Assembly: GCF_019968605.1 (NCBI RefSeq)
Contig: NZ_CP082966.1
Location: forward strand, 1,413,001 to 1,477,000
Length of the DNA: 64,000 nucleotides
Direction: 5' to 3'
Source of the DNA: Polaribacter litorisediminis
Lineage (GTDB): Bacteria; Bacteroidota; Bacteroidia; Flavobacteriales; Flavobacteriaceae
The notes below the pieces were generated by a model that had not been told where the DNA came from, did not search any database, and saw only the letters and a program-made list of their open reading frames with translations. The position numbers and the translations under genes are program-made. Shown here in pieces: positions 52,500 to 61,511 of the stretch. Numbering within the stretch: position 1 is the stretch's first letter; each line of letters starts with the position of its first letter.

Positions 52500-53447
52500 A
52501 TGAAAACTCAAATCACAATTATTGCACTCTTTATTTTATCAATCTTAACTTTATCAGCACAAAAAAATCAACAAGAAGTTTTAATTATGGGAACGATGCA
52601 TGAAGTTCCGAAAATTGTAAAAAAAAGTTACCAACCGATGTTACGATTTGCAAAAAAATACAATCCTGAAAAAATATTTGTAGAATCTCCGATGGCAAAT
52701 GATTCCGTTTCCTGGAACTATTTAAAAAACGGTTGGTCTAAAAGCTATCAAAAATTTTATCAACTATCCGATTCCTTGCAAAAAAAATTCCATTTTAATG
52801 CTGAAAAATTTATTAAGTTATCAAACAAAAATTATGGTAGTTTAACGAAAAATGAAATTGAATATTTAATGAATAGTTATGGATACCAAAGAGATAACGG
52901 AAACTATAATTTCATGAAATATCTCCATAAATATGGAATAAAAGGTGCCAAAAAAGCAACCAGAAATGAAGACGGAGATGTTACCTACAAATTGGCTTTG
53001 CATCAAAATTTAAAGGTAACCAATATGGACGATCAGCAAACCAATAAAGCATATCATATTGCTTGGGGAAAATGCAGAAAAGAGGGTGCTAAAAACGGCA
53101 ACAATGCGGCAAACGCTGCCATGTATAAAAAAAATTATAACAGTTCTATTTTGCCAGCCATTTTTAGAGGTCTAGCAAAACATACAAACAAAAGAAAATC
53201 ACTAAATCAATTGCATACCATGGCTTCTTTCAGTTATGTTTTAGAAGATACGGAAGGTTGTAAAGAGGGCAGAAAATACTGGAATGAACGAAATATGAGA
53301 ATGGCAAAAAATATCGCAACACAAGTTCTAGAGGATGGTAAAACTAGAAATATTGTTTTGGTTGGCGCCTCTCATGTTATAGGTTTGGAAAAAGAATTGA
53401 AAGCAAATTACCCAAATTTAAAAGTAATTCTAATGAATGAGTATTAA
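52500..53447 (+). CDS. DUF5694-like secreted protein
   Basis: A 315-residue protein with a signal peptide (MKTQITIIALFILSILTLSA). The mature part has EVLIMGTMHEVPKI, KIFVESPMANDS and, near the end, NIVLVGASHVIGLEKELK. The GTMHE/ESP/VGASH pattern recalls the TraB/TIKI-type metal hydrolase fold; that relation is inference. Function is unknown. Monocistronic, followed by a terminator. Confidence 0.75.
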   Translation: MKTQITIIALFILSILTLSAQKNQQEVLIMGTMHEVPKIVKKSYQPMLRFAKKYNPEKIFVESPMANDSVSWNYLKNGWSKSYQKFYQLSDSLQKKFHFNAEKFIKLSNKNYGSLTKNEIEYLMNSYGYQRDNGNYNFMKYLHKYGIKGAKKATRNEDGDVTYKLALHQNLKVTNMDDQQTNKAYHIAWGKCRKEGAKNGNNAANAAMYKKNYNSSILPAIFRGLAKHTNKRKSLNQLHTMASFSYVLEDTEGCKEGRKYWNERNMRMAKNIATQVLEDGKTRNIVLVGASHVIGLEKELKANYPNLKVILMNEY

Positions 53448-53472
53448 ACTTTCTATGGTATTCTTAATTAGA

Positions 53473-53505
53473 AAACCCTCACTAAAAAAGTGAGGGTTTG
53501 TTTTT
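53473..53505 (+). terminator. Rho-independent terminator after the DUF5694-like gene
   Basis: AAACCCTCAC (53473-53482), a 7-base loop and GTGAGGGTTT (53490-53499) are followed by GTTTTTT. Confidence 0.88.
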
Positions 53506-53519
53506 TACTAATTTCGGTT

Positions 53520-53921
53520 TTATTTTAAAATTTTTCTGTTTTTTACCTTTAATACCCAATAAATACCACCTCCAACTAAACCAACTAAAAATGAGATTGG
53601 TCCTGTTACAAATATTCCTAAAAGTGGACCTTGATTTGAATTTGGACTTAAAATAATAGGACCTATAAAGCCTAATATAAAACCAATACTTCCTACTATA
53701 ATACCACCTAAAATAACATATTGGGATAGACTGTTAGACATATTTTTTGTTTTTTTCCAAATTAGAATAGCCACACTTAAACCAACTAAAAAGGATATTA
53801 TATTTGGAATTGCTGGAATATTATGTGCATCTGGAATCAATGAAAATGGCACCCAAAAAGTAAAATAATACGAAGCTAAAAATGATATAAAGGTTAAAAT
53901 AATTCTGATGAATGTTTTCAT
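53520..53921 (-). CDS. Small integral membrane protein, unknown
   Basis: A 133-residue protein with four predicted membrane helices (about 5-25, 33-52, 70-92, 100-122), glycine-rich in the last two (GGIIVGSIGFILGFIG, FLVGLVGGGIYWVL). No family is recognised. It precedes a convergent terminator. Confidence 0.7.
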   Translation of the reverse strand: MKTFIRIILTFISFLASYYFTFWVPFSLIPDAHNIPAIPNIISFLVGLSVAILIWKKTKNMSNSLSQYVILGGIIVGSIGFILGFIGPIILSPNSNQGPLLGIFVTGPISFLVGLVGGGIYWVLKVKNRKILK

Positions 53922-54067
53922 AATGTTTGGTTTCTAGTTGTTAATTTTAAAAGGATCATTTACTTTTTTTACTCAAAAGAAGTTTATTTATTGCTTTTAT
54001 TTTTAATCTAAACTTTCTCTTATATTCTTTATTAGAGAACTCTCACTTTTAGTGAAAGTTTATTTTA

Positions 54068-54096
54068 GCCTTGTAAATAAGTCTTATTTACAAGGC
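54068..54096 (-). terminator. Hairpin after the YiaA-like gene
   Basis: GCCTTGTAAATAA (54068-54080), GTC, and TTATTTACAAGGC (54084-54096) form a 13-bp stem 28 bases beyond the minus-strand stop. The following T-tract is weak. Confidence 0.6.
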
Positions 54097-54123
54097 TTGG
54101 GATTAAAACCATCATCAAACTAA

Positions 54124-54609
54124 CTATTTTTCCTCTTCATTTTTAGTTTCGATAAATTCAATATCTCTTAAATTTTTTTGAACTGTAATGGCTCCAAACA
54201 AACTTAATAAAAAGGAGATGCCATAAAAACCTTTTTCGCTTAGCTCTAAATCTGCATTTCTTAAGCCAATGATTAATAATAGTAGGGCTGCAATCACAAT
54301 TACCCAAGTAATTCCGTAGAAAATATTACTTACTTTAATATTTTCTGCCTTGTCTCGAACTGCTTTTTGTAAAGAAATAACCGCATAAATACCCATTAAG
54401 AGAATTGAAAAATAATAGCCTTTCTCATTGAGTTCCATATTTGCGTTCCATAATCCGATACAATACGATAATAACCCAATAATTACAACTCCCCAAGTTG
54501 CGCCGATATAGGCCGCTGTAGGTTTTTGATCAAATTCATTTTTAAATTTCTTACTTTTTGTTTGTTTTGTTGTTTCTTCATCTGATGAAACTTTTGTTTG
54601 ATAATTCAT
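54124..54609 (-). CDS. yiaA: YiaA/YiaB-like inner-membrane protein
   Basis: A 161-residue protein with two repeats of the YiaAB two-helix domain: TWGVVIIGLLSYCIGLWNA with GYYFSILLMGIYAVISLQKA, and ITWVIVIAALLLLIIGLRNA with GFYGISFLLSLFGAITVQKN. The two halves align well, an internal duplication. N- and C-termini are charged. It is implicated in stress tolerance in enterobacteria, but the role here is unknown. Confidence 0.85.
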   Translation of the reverse strand: MNYQTKVSSDEETTKQTKSKKFKNEFDQKPTAAYIGATWGVVIIGLLSYCIGLWNANMELNEKGYYFSILLMGIYAVISLQKAVRDKAENIKVSNIFYGITWVIVIAALLLLIIGLRNADLELSEKGFYGISFLLSLFGAITVQKNLRDIEFIETKNEEEK

Positions 54610-54645
54610 GATTTTTAGTTTTAATGATATTTAATGATAATGCAG

Positions 54646-54798
54646 TTACCTAAACCCAATACTATTTTGAGAATTACTACATATAAAATTGATACATTTA
54701 GATATGTGCTTGTTTACACTGGTTTTGGTACTGTTAAAGCCAATTACACTAATGGCAAATAATAGAATGAAGACTGTTTTTTTAAAATCGTTTTTCAT
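54646..54798 (-). CDS. Small secreted peptide, hypothetical
   Basis: A 50-residue minus-strand ORF from ATG 54798 to TAA 54646. It opens with a clear signal-peptide-like stretch (MKNDFKKTVFILLFAISVIG) and has a short mature part with two cysteines (HISKCINFICSNSQ). It lies 36 bases upstream of the YiaA-like gene on the same strand. No family is recognised. Confidence 0.5.
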   Translation of the reverse strand: MKNDFKKTVFILLFAISVIGFNSTKTSVNKHISKCINFICSNSQNSIGFR

Positions 54799-54948
54799 GA
54801 TAGTTTGTTTTTTAATACATGACAAAAATGCTACGAAATGAAGAAGTATAAAAAACTAATTTTTATATTAACTGACGATTAAATAGATACTTAATACTAT
54901 AAAAGTATATATTTACCATTATTTTTATAACAAATTACTGACGACTTA

Positions 54949-56445
54949 ATGATTAATTTAAAAGAAATAGTATCTAGTTTTTCCATAGAAAAACAACAAG
55001 AATTCATTTCTTATTTGGATAAAAAGAGCAAAAGAAAAGATGCGAAAGACATTCAATTGGTAAATTTATTATTGAGAAATACACTATCATCTAAAGAAAT
55101 CTGTGTCAAAATTTATGGTAAAGAAAACAAAGTTGCTTTCCATGCTTTAAGAAAACGTTTGTTCGATTCCATTATTAATTTTACAGCGAATACCAATTTA
55201 AAAGAAGAAAGTTCTATAGATATGCAATTGATTACCTATATTTTATCTGCAAAAACTTTTCTTTTAAAGGGATATTTTGATATTGGGTATAAGATTTTGG
55301 CTAAAGGAGAAGTCATTGCCAAAGAGTTTCAATTATTTACAATTTTAAATGAAATTTATCATATTAAAATTCAGTATTCTTATACAAATCCATCTTTAAA
55401 TCTTGATGAACTCGTGGCTATTTTTAGAGAAAATCAACAACAATATATCTTAGAAGAAGAATTAAATATTGCTTACAGTAAAATTAGAAAAATCTTACAA
55501 GAAATAAATCATCAAAATAAAATTGTTGATATAAAAGTGATGATCGCAACTATTTTAAAGGAACATAAAATTATTGTATCAGACTCGCTTTCGTTCAAGG
55601 CATTATACCAGCTAATTCAAATTACAAATATTTCTTCTTCACAAAATTTTGATTATCATACTATAGAATCGTTTTTGATTGAAACGTATCAAACCATTAA
55701 AAATCATAAATCTAAAGATCGTCAATTATTTTATCATTTAGAAATTTTATATCTTATTTCTAATACGCTTTTTAGGAATAAAAATTTTATCGAATCTTTT
55801 AAATATCTTGATTTAATGCATTTTTATATGCAAAAAAATAAAGGTAAATATCAAAAAGAGTTTCAAACAAAGTACTCTTTATTAAAGGCTTTAAATTACA
55901 ATTTTTCTGGAAATCAACAAAAAGCAATTGAAGTATTAGCGCCATTAACCAAAAAAAGGAGTACAGATATTGTGTATAAATTAGATCTTTATTTATCTTT
56001 AATTGTCTGCTATTTTCAACAAAAAGAGCTCAAAAAAGCACAAAGTTTATTTTCTAAATTGTATCATTCTGATCAATGGTTTATTGAAAAAGCAGGTATT
56101 GAGTGGACCATCAAAAAAAGTTTAATTGAAATTTTATTACAAATTGATTTAGGAAATATTGATATGGTAGATTCTAGAATATTGAGTTTTAAGAGAAAGT
56201 TTTATAAACACTTAAAAGGGATTAAACAAGATAAAGTAATTACCTATTTACAATTAGTAGAAATCTACTACAAAAACCCCGAAATAATTACGAATATTGA
56301 GTTTCACGAAAAAGTTGAAAACTCATTTATTTGGATTGGAAGAGAAGTAGAAGACATTTTTATAATGAGTTTCTTTGCTTGGTTAAAAGCAAAAATGACC
56401 AAACAAGATTTATATTTGGTCACCTTAGATTTGGTAAAAGGCTAA
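54949..56445 (+). CDS. Helical-repeat hypothetical protein
   Basis: A 498-residue mostly alpha-helical protein, with repeating helix pairs such as YFDIGYKILAKGEVIAKEF and KAIEVLAPLTKK and KAQSLFSKLYHS that look TPR-like. No signal peptide. The N-terminal LSSKEICVKIYGKENKVAFH might be a helix-turn-helix-like segment. It seems conserved in Flavobacteriia, but I cannot name it. It converges with hisIE: their ends are 2 bases apart. Confidence 0.7.
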   Translation: MINLKEIVSSFSIEKQQEFISYLDKKSKRKDAKDIQLVNLLLRNTLSSKEICVKIYGKENKVAFHALRKRLFDSIINFTANTNLKEESSIDMQLITYILSAKTFLLKGYFDIGYKILAKGEVIAKEFQLFTILNEIYHIKIQYSYTNPSLNLDELVAIFRENQQQYILEEELNIAYSKIRKILQEINHQNKIVDIKVMIATILKEHKIIVSDSLSFKALYQLIQITNISSSQNFDYHTIESFLIETYQTIKNHKSKDRQLFYHLEILYLISNTLFRNKNFIESFKYLDLMHFYMQKNKGKYQKEFQTKYSLLKALNYNFSGNQQKAIEVLAPLTKKRSTDIVYKLDLYLSLIVCYFQQKELKKAQSLFSKLYHSDQWFIEKAGIEWTIKKSLIEILLQIDLGNIDMVDSRILSFKRKFYKHLKGIKQDKVITYLQLVEIYYKNPEIITNIEFHEKVENSFIWIGREVEDIFIMSFFAWLKAKMTKQDLYLVTLDLVKG

Positions 56446-56447
56446 TT

Positions 56448-57047
56448 TTACTTTTGTCTTTTCATTAATTCTAATTCAATATCTTTTAAAGTAAACCCTT
56501 TTGCTTGCAATAACATTAAATAGTGAAATAACAAATCTGCAGATTCATATAAAAATAATTCATCATTAGTATCCATAGCTTCAATAACCGTTTCTACAGC
56601 CTCCTCACCTACTTTTTGAGCAATTTTATTAATTCCTTTGTCAAACAAACTGGCAACATAAGATTTTTGAGTGTCTTTATTTGCGACTCTCTCTGCAATT
56701 ACATTTTCTAAAGTAGAAAAGAATCCGAAGTTTGAATTATTTTTTTCATTCCAACAAGTATCAGAACCTTTATGACATGTTGGCCCCGTAGGATTTACAA
56801 AAACCAGCAAAGTATCATGATCACAATCTAGTTTTAAATTTACTAAATTCAACACATTTCCGCTTTCCTCTCCTTTGGTCCATAAACGCTTTTTAGTTCT
56901 AGAAAAAAACGTTACCAACTTTGTTTCTTGTGTTTTCTTAAAAGCTTCTTCATTCATATACCCCAACATTAAAACATTTTTTGTTGTTGCATCTTGAATG
57001 ATTGCAGGTACTAATCCGTCGTTATTTTTATTGAAATTTATTGTCAT
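56448..57047 (-). CDS. hisIE: Bifunctional phosphoribosyl-AMP cyclohydrolase / phosphoribosyl-ATP pyrophosphatase
   Basis: A 199-residue fusion catalysing steps 2 and 3 of histidine synthesis. The HisI half (1-105) has MLGYMNEEA, RTKKRLWTKGEESGNVL and the zinc site CDHDTLLVFVNPTGPTCH; the HisE half (110-199) has EEAVETVIEAMDTNDE and ADLLFHYLMLL. Last gene of the his operon; its start overlaps the GNAT stop by one base. Confidence 0.97.
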   Translation of the reverse strand: MTINFNKNNDGLVPAIIQDATTKNVLMLGYMNEEAFKKTQETKLVTFFSRTKKRLWTKGEESGNVLNLVNLKLDCDHDTLLVFVNPTGPTCHKGSDTCWNEKNNSNFGFFSTLENVIAERVANKDTQKSYVASLFDKGINKIAQKVGEEAVETVIEAMDTNDELFLYESADLLFHYLMLLQAKGFTLKDIELELMKRQK

Positions 57048-57508
57048 TATTTTAATTTTAATTCCATTTTTACGTCAGCAGTTACAAAATAAGTGTCTTT
57101 AATTTCTACATGTTTAAAACCAAATTTCTCATAAAGATTCAAAGCATTTTGTAATTTACTACTAGACTCTAAAATAATTGTTTCCACTCTTTTTTGCTTG
57201 CATAAATCAATACAAATTTGCATTAACTTTTTCCCGATTCCCAAACCTTTATAACCATCCATAACTGCAAATTTCAAAATTTCATACGAAGTTTTATTTA
57301 TCGGGTTTAAACAGATAGTACCTACTATATTATTATTTACTTTTACTAATAATATGGTTGCTCCATTTTGTATAAATAAATCAGGATTATCTAATAATTT
57401 ATCATCTGCTTTTTCATACAATTCAAATTTATTTAACCAATGTAGATTGATGTTTTTAAACTGTTTTTGATATTTATCTTCGAATTGTATAATTTCTAAA
57501 TCTTTCAT
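57047..57508 (-). CDS. GNAT family N-acetyltransferase inside the his operon
   Basis: A 153-residue GNAT protein with the acetyl-CoA loop VMDGYKGLGIGKKLMQICID near 84-103 and SSKLQNALNLYEKFGFKHV at the end. It sits between hisF (14-base gap) and hisIE (one-base overlap), so it is translated with them. No his-pathway step needs acetylation, so its substrate is unknown; it may be a passenger gene. Confidence 0.85.
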   Translation of the reverse strand: MKDLEIIQFEDKYQKQFKNINLHWLNKFELYEKADDKLLDNPDLFIQNGATILLVKVNNNIVGTICLNPINKTSYEILKFAVMDGYKGLGIGKKLMQICIDLCKQKRVETIILESSSKLQNALNLYEKFGFKHVEIKDTYFVTADVKMELKLK

Positions 57509-57522
57509 TGTAGAATTTGAAA

Positions 57523-58278
57523 TTAAATTCTTACCGGAATATTATGATTCTTTAATGCTTGTTTTAATTCCATAATCGGAATTTCTCCAAAATGAAAAAC
57601 ACTAGCTGCCAAAGCTGCATCCGCTTTTCCTAGGGTAAATGTATCTACAAAATGCTGCACGGTTCCTGCTCCGCCAGAAGCAATAATGGGTATATTTAAT
57701 TCTGAAGATAATTTTGCCAAAGCTTCATTTGCAAAGCCTGCTTTGGTGCCGTCATGATTCATAGAAGTGAATAAAATTTCTCCGGCCCCTCTTCTTTCAA
57801 CCTCTTTTGCCCAATCGAATAAATTCAGTTCAGTAGGAATTGTTCCTCCTGCTAAATGCACAAACCATTCTCCGTCAATTTGTTTGGCATCAATAGCAAC
57901 CACAACACATTGACTCCCAAATTTCTCTGCCAATTCATTCACCAATTCAGGTCTTTTTACTGCCGAAGAATTGATAGAAACTTTATCTGCTCCCCATTTT
58001 AACAACTCATTTACATTTTCTACAGAAGAAATTCCACCACCAACAGTAAACGGAATATTTACTTGTTCTGCAATTTGATGTACCATTTCTATCATGGTTT
58101 TCCTACCCTCTAAAGTTGCAGAAATATCTAAAAAAACCAACTCGTCTGCTCCTAAATCTGCATATTGTTTGGCTAAAACGACAGGGTCTCCAGCATCAAT
58201 TAAATTTACAAAATTAACGCCTTTTACCGTTCTTCCGTTTTTAATATCTAAACACGGTATAATTCTTTTTGTTAACAT
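57523..58278 (-). CDS. hisF: Imidazole glycerol phosphate synthase subunit HisF
   Basis: A 251-residue TIM-barrel cyclase that, with HisH, forms IGP and [25 protein letters not shown] at the start, FTVGGGISS near 80, and VVVAIDAKQ with D at the active site and IIASGGAG near 220 are canonical. Length is normal. A palindromic repeat ends directly at its ATG. Confidence 0.98.
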   Translation of the reverse strand: MLTKRIIPCLDIKNGRTVKGVNFVNLIDAGDPVVLAKQYADLGADELVFLDISATLEGRKTMIEMVHQIAEQVNIPFTVGGGISSVENVNELLKWGADKVSINSSAVKRPELVNELAEKFGSQCVVVAIDAKQIDGEWFVHLAGGTIPTELNLFDWAKEVERRGAGEILFTSMNHDGTKAGFANEALAKLSSELNIPIIASGGAGTVQHFVDTFTLGKADAALAASVFHFGEIPIMELKQALKNHNIPVRI

Positions 58279-58311
58279 AAGCCCATCCTAACCTTCCCAA
58301 AGGGAAGGAAC
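58279..58311 (-). repeat. Palindromic repeat family A, copy 1 (abuts hisF start)
   Basis: On the minus strand the unit reads GTTCCTTCCCTTTGGGAAGG followed by TTAGGATGGGCTT, and the hisF ATG comes next. The TTCCCTTTGGGAA core is a perfect palindrome. Copies lie at 60114-60146, 60204-60230 (opposite orientation) and 61374-61406. Confidence 0.75.
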
Positions 58312-58371
58312 TAATTTGTTAATATTTATATTATGATGAATTAATTTAACTAATTTCATTCATAATGTTTA

Positions 58372-58411
58372 TTCGAGTGATTTCGATTTTTATCGAAATT
58401 GTATCGAAAAC
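58372..58411. repeat. Dispersed palindromic repeat, family B, copy 2
   Basis: TTCGAGTGATTTCGATTTTT followed by ATCGAAATTGTATCGAAAAC. The TTTCGAT/ATCGAAA arms can form a hairpin. Located in the hisF-hisA gap. Confidence 0.65.
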
Positions 58412-58448
58412 TTTTTTTTCGTTTTTCTTAGATTTGAAACAATCTCTT

Positions 58449-59186
58449 TTATTTATGAAGAATAAACTCTTCCAATTGTTTCAAACTAATTTTATGCTCG
58501 TAAATAGCCTTTCCGATAATCACACCTTCACAACCTAGTTCTGCTAATTTTGGCAATTCATCAAAAGTTGATATGCCGCCAGAAGCAATTAATTTAACAG
58601 GTTTTACTTCGGATAAAATATTACCGTAGATATTAAAACTTGGACCTTGTAACATCCCATCTTTAGAAATATCAGTGCAAATTACATATTGAATTCCTTT
58701 TTGTTGATAATCAGCAATAAACGGAATTAATTCTAAAGAACTCTCTTGTTGCCAGCCATTCGTTGCAATTTTTCCTCCAAGAGCATCAGGATAAAAATCA
58801 GCGCCTAAAATTATTTTTTGTGAACCATATTTTTCAATCCAGCTTTCAAAAATTTCACCATTTTTCACAGCAATACTTCCTCCAGTAATCTGATTTGCCC
58901 CAGAATTAAAAGCAATTTCTAAATCCTTATCAGATTTTAATCCGCCACCAAAATCTATTTTTAAAGTTGTTTTTGATGCTATTTGCTCTAGAACTTTATA
59001 GTTGATAATCTGACTCGCTTTTGCGCCATCTAAATCTACAACATGCAAATACTCGATTCCTGCTGCTTCAAATTCTTTTGCAACTTCTAACGGATTTTCA
59101 TTATATATTTTTTTTGTACTGTAATCGCCTTTTGTTAAACGAACACATTTTCCGTCGATAATGTCTATGGCTGGTATGATTCTCAT
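58449..59186 (-). CDS. hisA: Phosphoribosylformimino-5-aminoimidazole carboxamide ribotide isomerase
   Basis: A 245-residue TIM-barrel isomerase (ProFAR to PRFAR). [20 protein letters not shown] carries the first catalytic aspartate (D8); [16 protein letters not shown] carries the second; IASGGIS is the phosphate loop. Length is typical. It is flanked by repeats on both sides. Confidence 0.97.
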   Translation of the reverse strand: MRIIPAIDIIDGKCVRLTKGDYSTKKIYNENPLEVAKEFEAAGIEYLHVVDLDGAKASQIINYKVLEQIASKTTLKIDFGGGLKSDKDLEIAFNSGANQITGGSIAVKNGEIFESWIEKYGSQKIILGADFYPDALGGKIATNGWQQESSLELIPFIADYQQKGIQYVICTDISKDGMLQGPSFNIYGNILSEVKPVKLIASGGISTFDELPKLAELGCEGVIIGKAIYEHKISLKQLEEFILHK

Positions 59187-59203
59187 TATTTATTTTGTTG
59201 TTG

Positions 59204-59310
59204 TCACATCGAGTGATTTCGATTTTTCATCGAAATTGTATCGAGATGTTTTGTTTAAATGTTCTCGATACAATTTTTTCATTTTTCAAAAATCACTCGA
59301 ACTAACATTG
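59204..59310. repeat. Dispersed repeat family B, inverted pair (copies 3 and 4)
   Basis: Copy 3 (59204-59248) carries TCGAGTGATTTCGATTTTTC; copy 4 (59261-59310) is inverted and carries GTTCTCGATACAATTTTTTC and AATCACTCGAACT. Together they make a large inverted repeat of about 100 bases directly upstream of hisA. Confidence 0.7.
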
Positions 59311-59313
59311 TGT

Positions 59314-59501
59314 TTATAAATTGATAAAATCTGCTGTAGATTTTGCTCTTTGAGAAGCTCTATAATTAGCACCTACAGAACTTGAACTTCTTATTAATTG
59401 ATTTACAAAAGCATTATATTCTCTTGATTTTGGTACTTTAAACAAAATCTCCAACAATTTAAAGTAAAGTTTTTAGTTCTTACGATTATTTGATTTTTCA
59501 T
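59314..59501 (-). pseudogene. Four-helix-bundle protein (23S rRNA intervening-sequence type), truncated
   Basis: A minus-strand frame starts MKNQIIVRTKNFTLN and, after a 1-base frameshift, continues LLEILFKVPKSREYNAF and NQLIRSSSSVGANYRASQRA, ending ADFINL. This is the signature of four-helix-bundle (IVP) proteins. It stops at about 60 residues where the family has about 120, right at the repeat pair. A dead gene lodged between hisH and hisA. Confidence 0.75.
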
Positions 59502-59529
59502 AATACTCTTTACTTTTAATATCTAATAT

Positions 59530-60201
59530 TTAACTTTTTATATTAATGAAATTCCTCAAAATTTTTTCTCCTTCTACCCCACTTTTTTCTGGATGAAACT
59601 GAACTCCATAAAAATTATCTTTTTGTAAAGCAGATGCATATTCAAATTCATAATCCGTAGTTGCAATAGCTTCATCACAGCTCTCAGCATAAAAACTATG
59701 CACCAAATACATAAATTCTTTCTCTTTTATTCCTGAAAATAAATCTGATTTTAAATCATAAATAACATTCCAACCCATTTGCGGAACTTTTACTGCTTTC
59801 GAAAACTTCTTAACATCCACATCAAAAATCCCTAATCCTTTTGTATTGCCTTCTTCAGAAGAATTGCACATGAGCTGCATCCCCAAACAAATACCTAAAA
59901 CAGGTTGTGTTAAAGTAGGAATCACTTTATCTAACCCGCTTTCTTGCAACATTTTCATGGCGGAACTTGCTTCACCAACTCCAGGGAAAATCACTTTATC
60001 AGCCGCTTTTATTTCATCAATATTATTGGATAAAATAGCAGTAACGCCCAAGCGCTTAAAAGCAAACTGAATGCTTTTAATATTTCCGGCTCCGTAATCT
60101 ATAATTACTAAAGAAGCCCCATCTAACTTCCCCAAAGGGGAAGAACGCTCACTCATGTGTTTTAACTTTTCTTTTTTATTTTCCATTTGTGTAATTTCCA
60201 T
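59530..60201 (-). CDS. hisH: Imidazole glycerol phosphate synthase glutaminase subunit HisH
   Basis: A glutamine amidotransferase giving ammonia to HisF. The core begins VIIDYGAGNIKSIQFAFKRL; the nucleophile is in VLGICLGMQLMC and the His-Glu pair in YGVQFHPEKSG. Family members normally start at this core, but here 31 residues or so precede it with no start codon nearer than ATG 60156. The stretch SERSSPLGKLDGA just before the core is encoded by palindromic repeat A. Start options are 60201, 60186 and 60156; the longest is given. Confidence 0.9.
   Translation of the reverse strand: MEITQMENKKEKLKHMSERSSPLGKLDGASLVIIDYGAGNIKSIQFAFKRLGVTAILSNNIDEIKAADKVIFPGVGEASSAMKMLQESGLDKVIPTLTQPVLGICLGMQLMCNSSEEGNTKGLGIFDVDVKKFSKAVKVPQMGWNVIYDLKSDLFSGIKEKEFMYLVHSFYAESCDEAIATTDYEFEYASALQKDNFYGVQFHPEKSGVEGEKILRNFINIKS
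60114..60146 (-). repeat. Palindromic repeat family A, copy 2 (inside hisH)
   Basis: On the minus strand GTTCTTCCCCTTTGGGGAAG followed by TTAGATGGGGCTT, in frame inside the hisH reading frame and encoding SSPLGKLDGA. It matches copies 1 and 4 with several changes that keep the palindrome. Confidence 0.75.
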
Positions 60202-60203
60202 TT

Positions 60204-60230
60204 ATTCCCCCTTTGGGGGAAAGGGGGCTT
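60204..60230 (+). repeat. Palindromic repeat family A, copy 3 (hisH-hisB junction)
   Basis: ATTCCCCCTTTGGGGGAAAG followed by GGGGCTT, in the opposite orientation to the other copies. It supplies the hisB stop codon (60229-60231) and lies 2 bases upstream of the longest hisH start. Confidence 0.65.
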
Positions 60231-61368
60231 AAAGCATTCCTTTTGTTGATGGCAAAAACATCTTATTTGCATCTCTTTTTACAGCCATTTTCATCGCCTT
60301 GGCAAATGCTTTAAAAATGCCTTCAATTTTATGATGTTCATTGGTACCTTCAGCTTTAATATTTAAATTACATTTTGCCCCATCGGTAAAGGATTTAAAT
60401 AAGTGATAAAACATTTCTGTGGGCATATCTCCTATTTTCTCTCGTTTAAAATCTGCATCCCATTCTAACCAATTTCTGCCCCCAAAATCAACGGCAACTT
60501 GTGCTAAACAATCGTCCATTGGCAAACAAAAACCATAACGTTCAATGCCTAATTTATTTCCTAACGCTTTGCTGAATAATTCGCCAAAAGCAATCATGGT
60601 ATCTTCTATGGTATGGTGCTCATCCACCTCTAAATCGCCAGTTACTTTAATCGTTAAATCCATATTTCCATGACGCCCAATTTGATCTAACATATGATCA
60701 AAAAACGACAAACCGGTAGCAATATCATTTTTACCAGAACCATCTAAATTCAGTTTGATATAAATTTTAGTTTCGTTGGTATTTCTAGTGATTTCTGCAA
60801 CTCTATCTTCTAATTTTAAAAATTGATAAATTTCAGCCCAATCAGTGCTCGTTAGTGCAATGCAATCAAATATTTCTTGTTTAGAAGATTCTATTTCTGC
60901 TACGCCTAAATCTGGATTTTCGGATAAATAAATACCTTTTGACCCTAAATTTTTTGCCAATTCCATGTCTGTAATTCGATCTCCTAAAACAAATGAATTT
61001 TCCAAATCATACTCCTCAGAAAAATACTTTGTTAACAAGCCTGTTCTTGGTTTTCTTGTAGGAGCATTTTCATGTGGAAATGTTTTATCTATTACTATTT
61101 CAGAAAAAACAACGCCTTCTTTCTCAAAAGCACTTATTATTTTGTTTTGAGCTGGCCAAAAAGTATCCTCAGGAAAAGAAGTTGTTCCCAAACCATCTTG
61201 ATTCGTGACCATCACCAATTCATAGTCCAATTCTGATGCAATTTTTGCCATGTATTGAAATACTTTTGGGTAGTATTCTAACTTTTCTAAACTATCTAAT
61301 TGATAATCTACTGGTGGTTCTAAAACCAAAGTGCCGTCTCTGTCTATAAATAATACTTTCTTACTCAT
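60229..61368 (-). CDS. hisB: Bifunctional histidinol-phosphatase / imidazoleglycerol-phosphate dehydratase
   Basis: A 379-residue fusion. The N-terminal HAD phosphatase has [15 protein letters not shown] with nucleophile and acid aspartates, and [14 protein letters not shown] near 130; the C-terminal IGPD half has [22 protein letters not shown] and the second metal site [22 protein letters not shown]. The start is set at ATG 61368; the longer frame (61395) only adds residues read from a repeat. Confidence 0.96.
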   Translation of the reverse strand: MSKKVLFIDRDGTLVLEPPVDYQLDSLEKLEYYPKVFQYMAKIASELDYELVMVTNQDGLGTTSFPEDTFWPAQNKIISAFEKEGVVFSEIVIDKTFPHENAPTRKPRTGLLTKYFSEEYDLENSFVLGDRITDMELAKNLGSKGIYLSENPDLGVAEIESSKQEIFDCIALTSTDWAEIYQFLKLEDRVAEITRNTNETKIYIKLNLDGSGKNDIATGLSFFDHMLDQIGRHGNMDLTIKVTGDLEVDEHHTIEDTMIAFGELFSKALGNKLGIERYGFCLPMDDCLAQVAVDFGGRNWLEWDADFKREKIGDMPTEMFYHLFKSFTDGAKCNLNIKAEGTNEHHKIEGIFKAFAKAMKMAVKRDANKMFLPSTKGML

Positions 61369-61373
61369 ACGAA

Positions 61374-61406
61374 AAGCCCATCCTAACCTTCCCAAAGGGA
61401 AGGAAC
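61374..61406 (-). repeat. Palindromic repeat family A, copy 4 (upstream of hisB)
   Basis: On the minus strand GTTCCTTCCCTTTGGGAAGG followed by TTAGGATGGGCTT, identical over this stretch to copy 1. It ends 5 bases before the hisB ATG. Confidence 0.75.
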
Positions 61407-61450
61407 TCTTACTCGGGTGTGTAAGAATTTAATTGTTTCTTATTCTTTTC

Positions 61451-61483
61451 AGACCTGACAGGTTTTGAAAACCTGTCAGGTCT
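61451..61483. repeat. Palindromic repeat family C, copy 1
   Basis: AGACCTGACAGGTTTT, one G, and AAAACCTGTCAGGTCT: a perfect 16-bp inverted repeat in the hisC-hisB gap, followed by ATTTTTT. Similar palindromes are, as I recall, dispersed in flavobacterial genomes. It could act as an attenuating hairpin. Confidence 0.8.
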
Positions 61484-61511
61484 ATTTTTTAATTTTAACA
61501 ATTTGCTAAAA

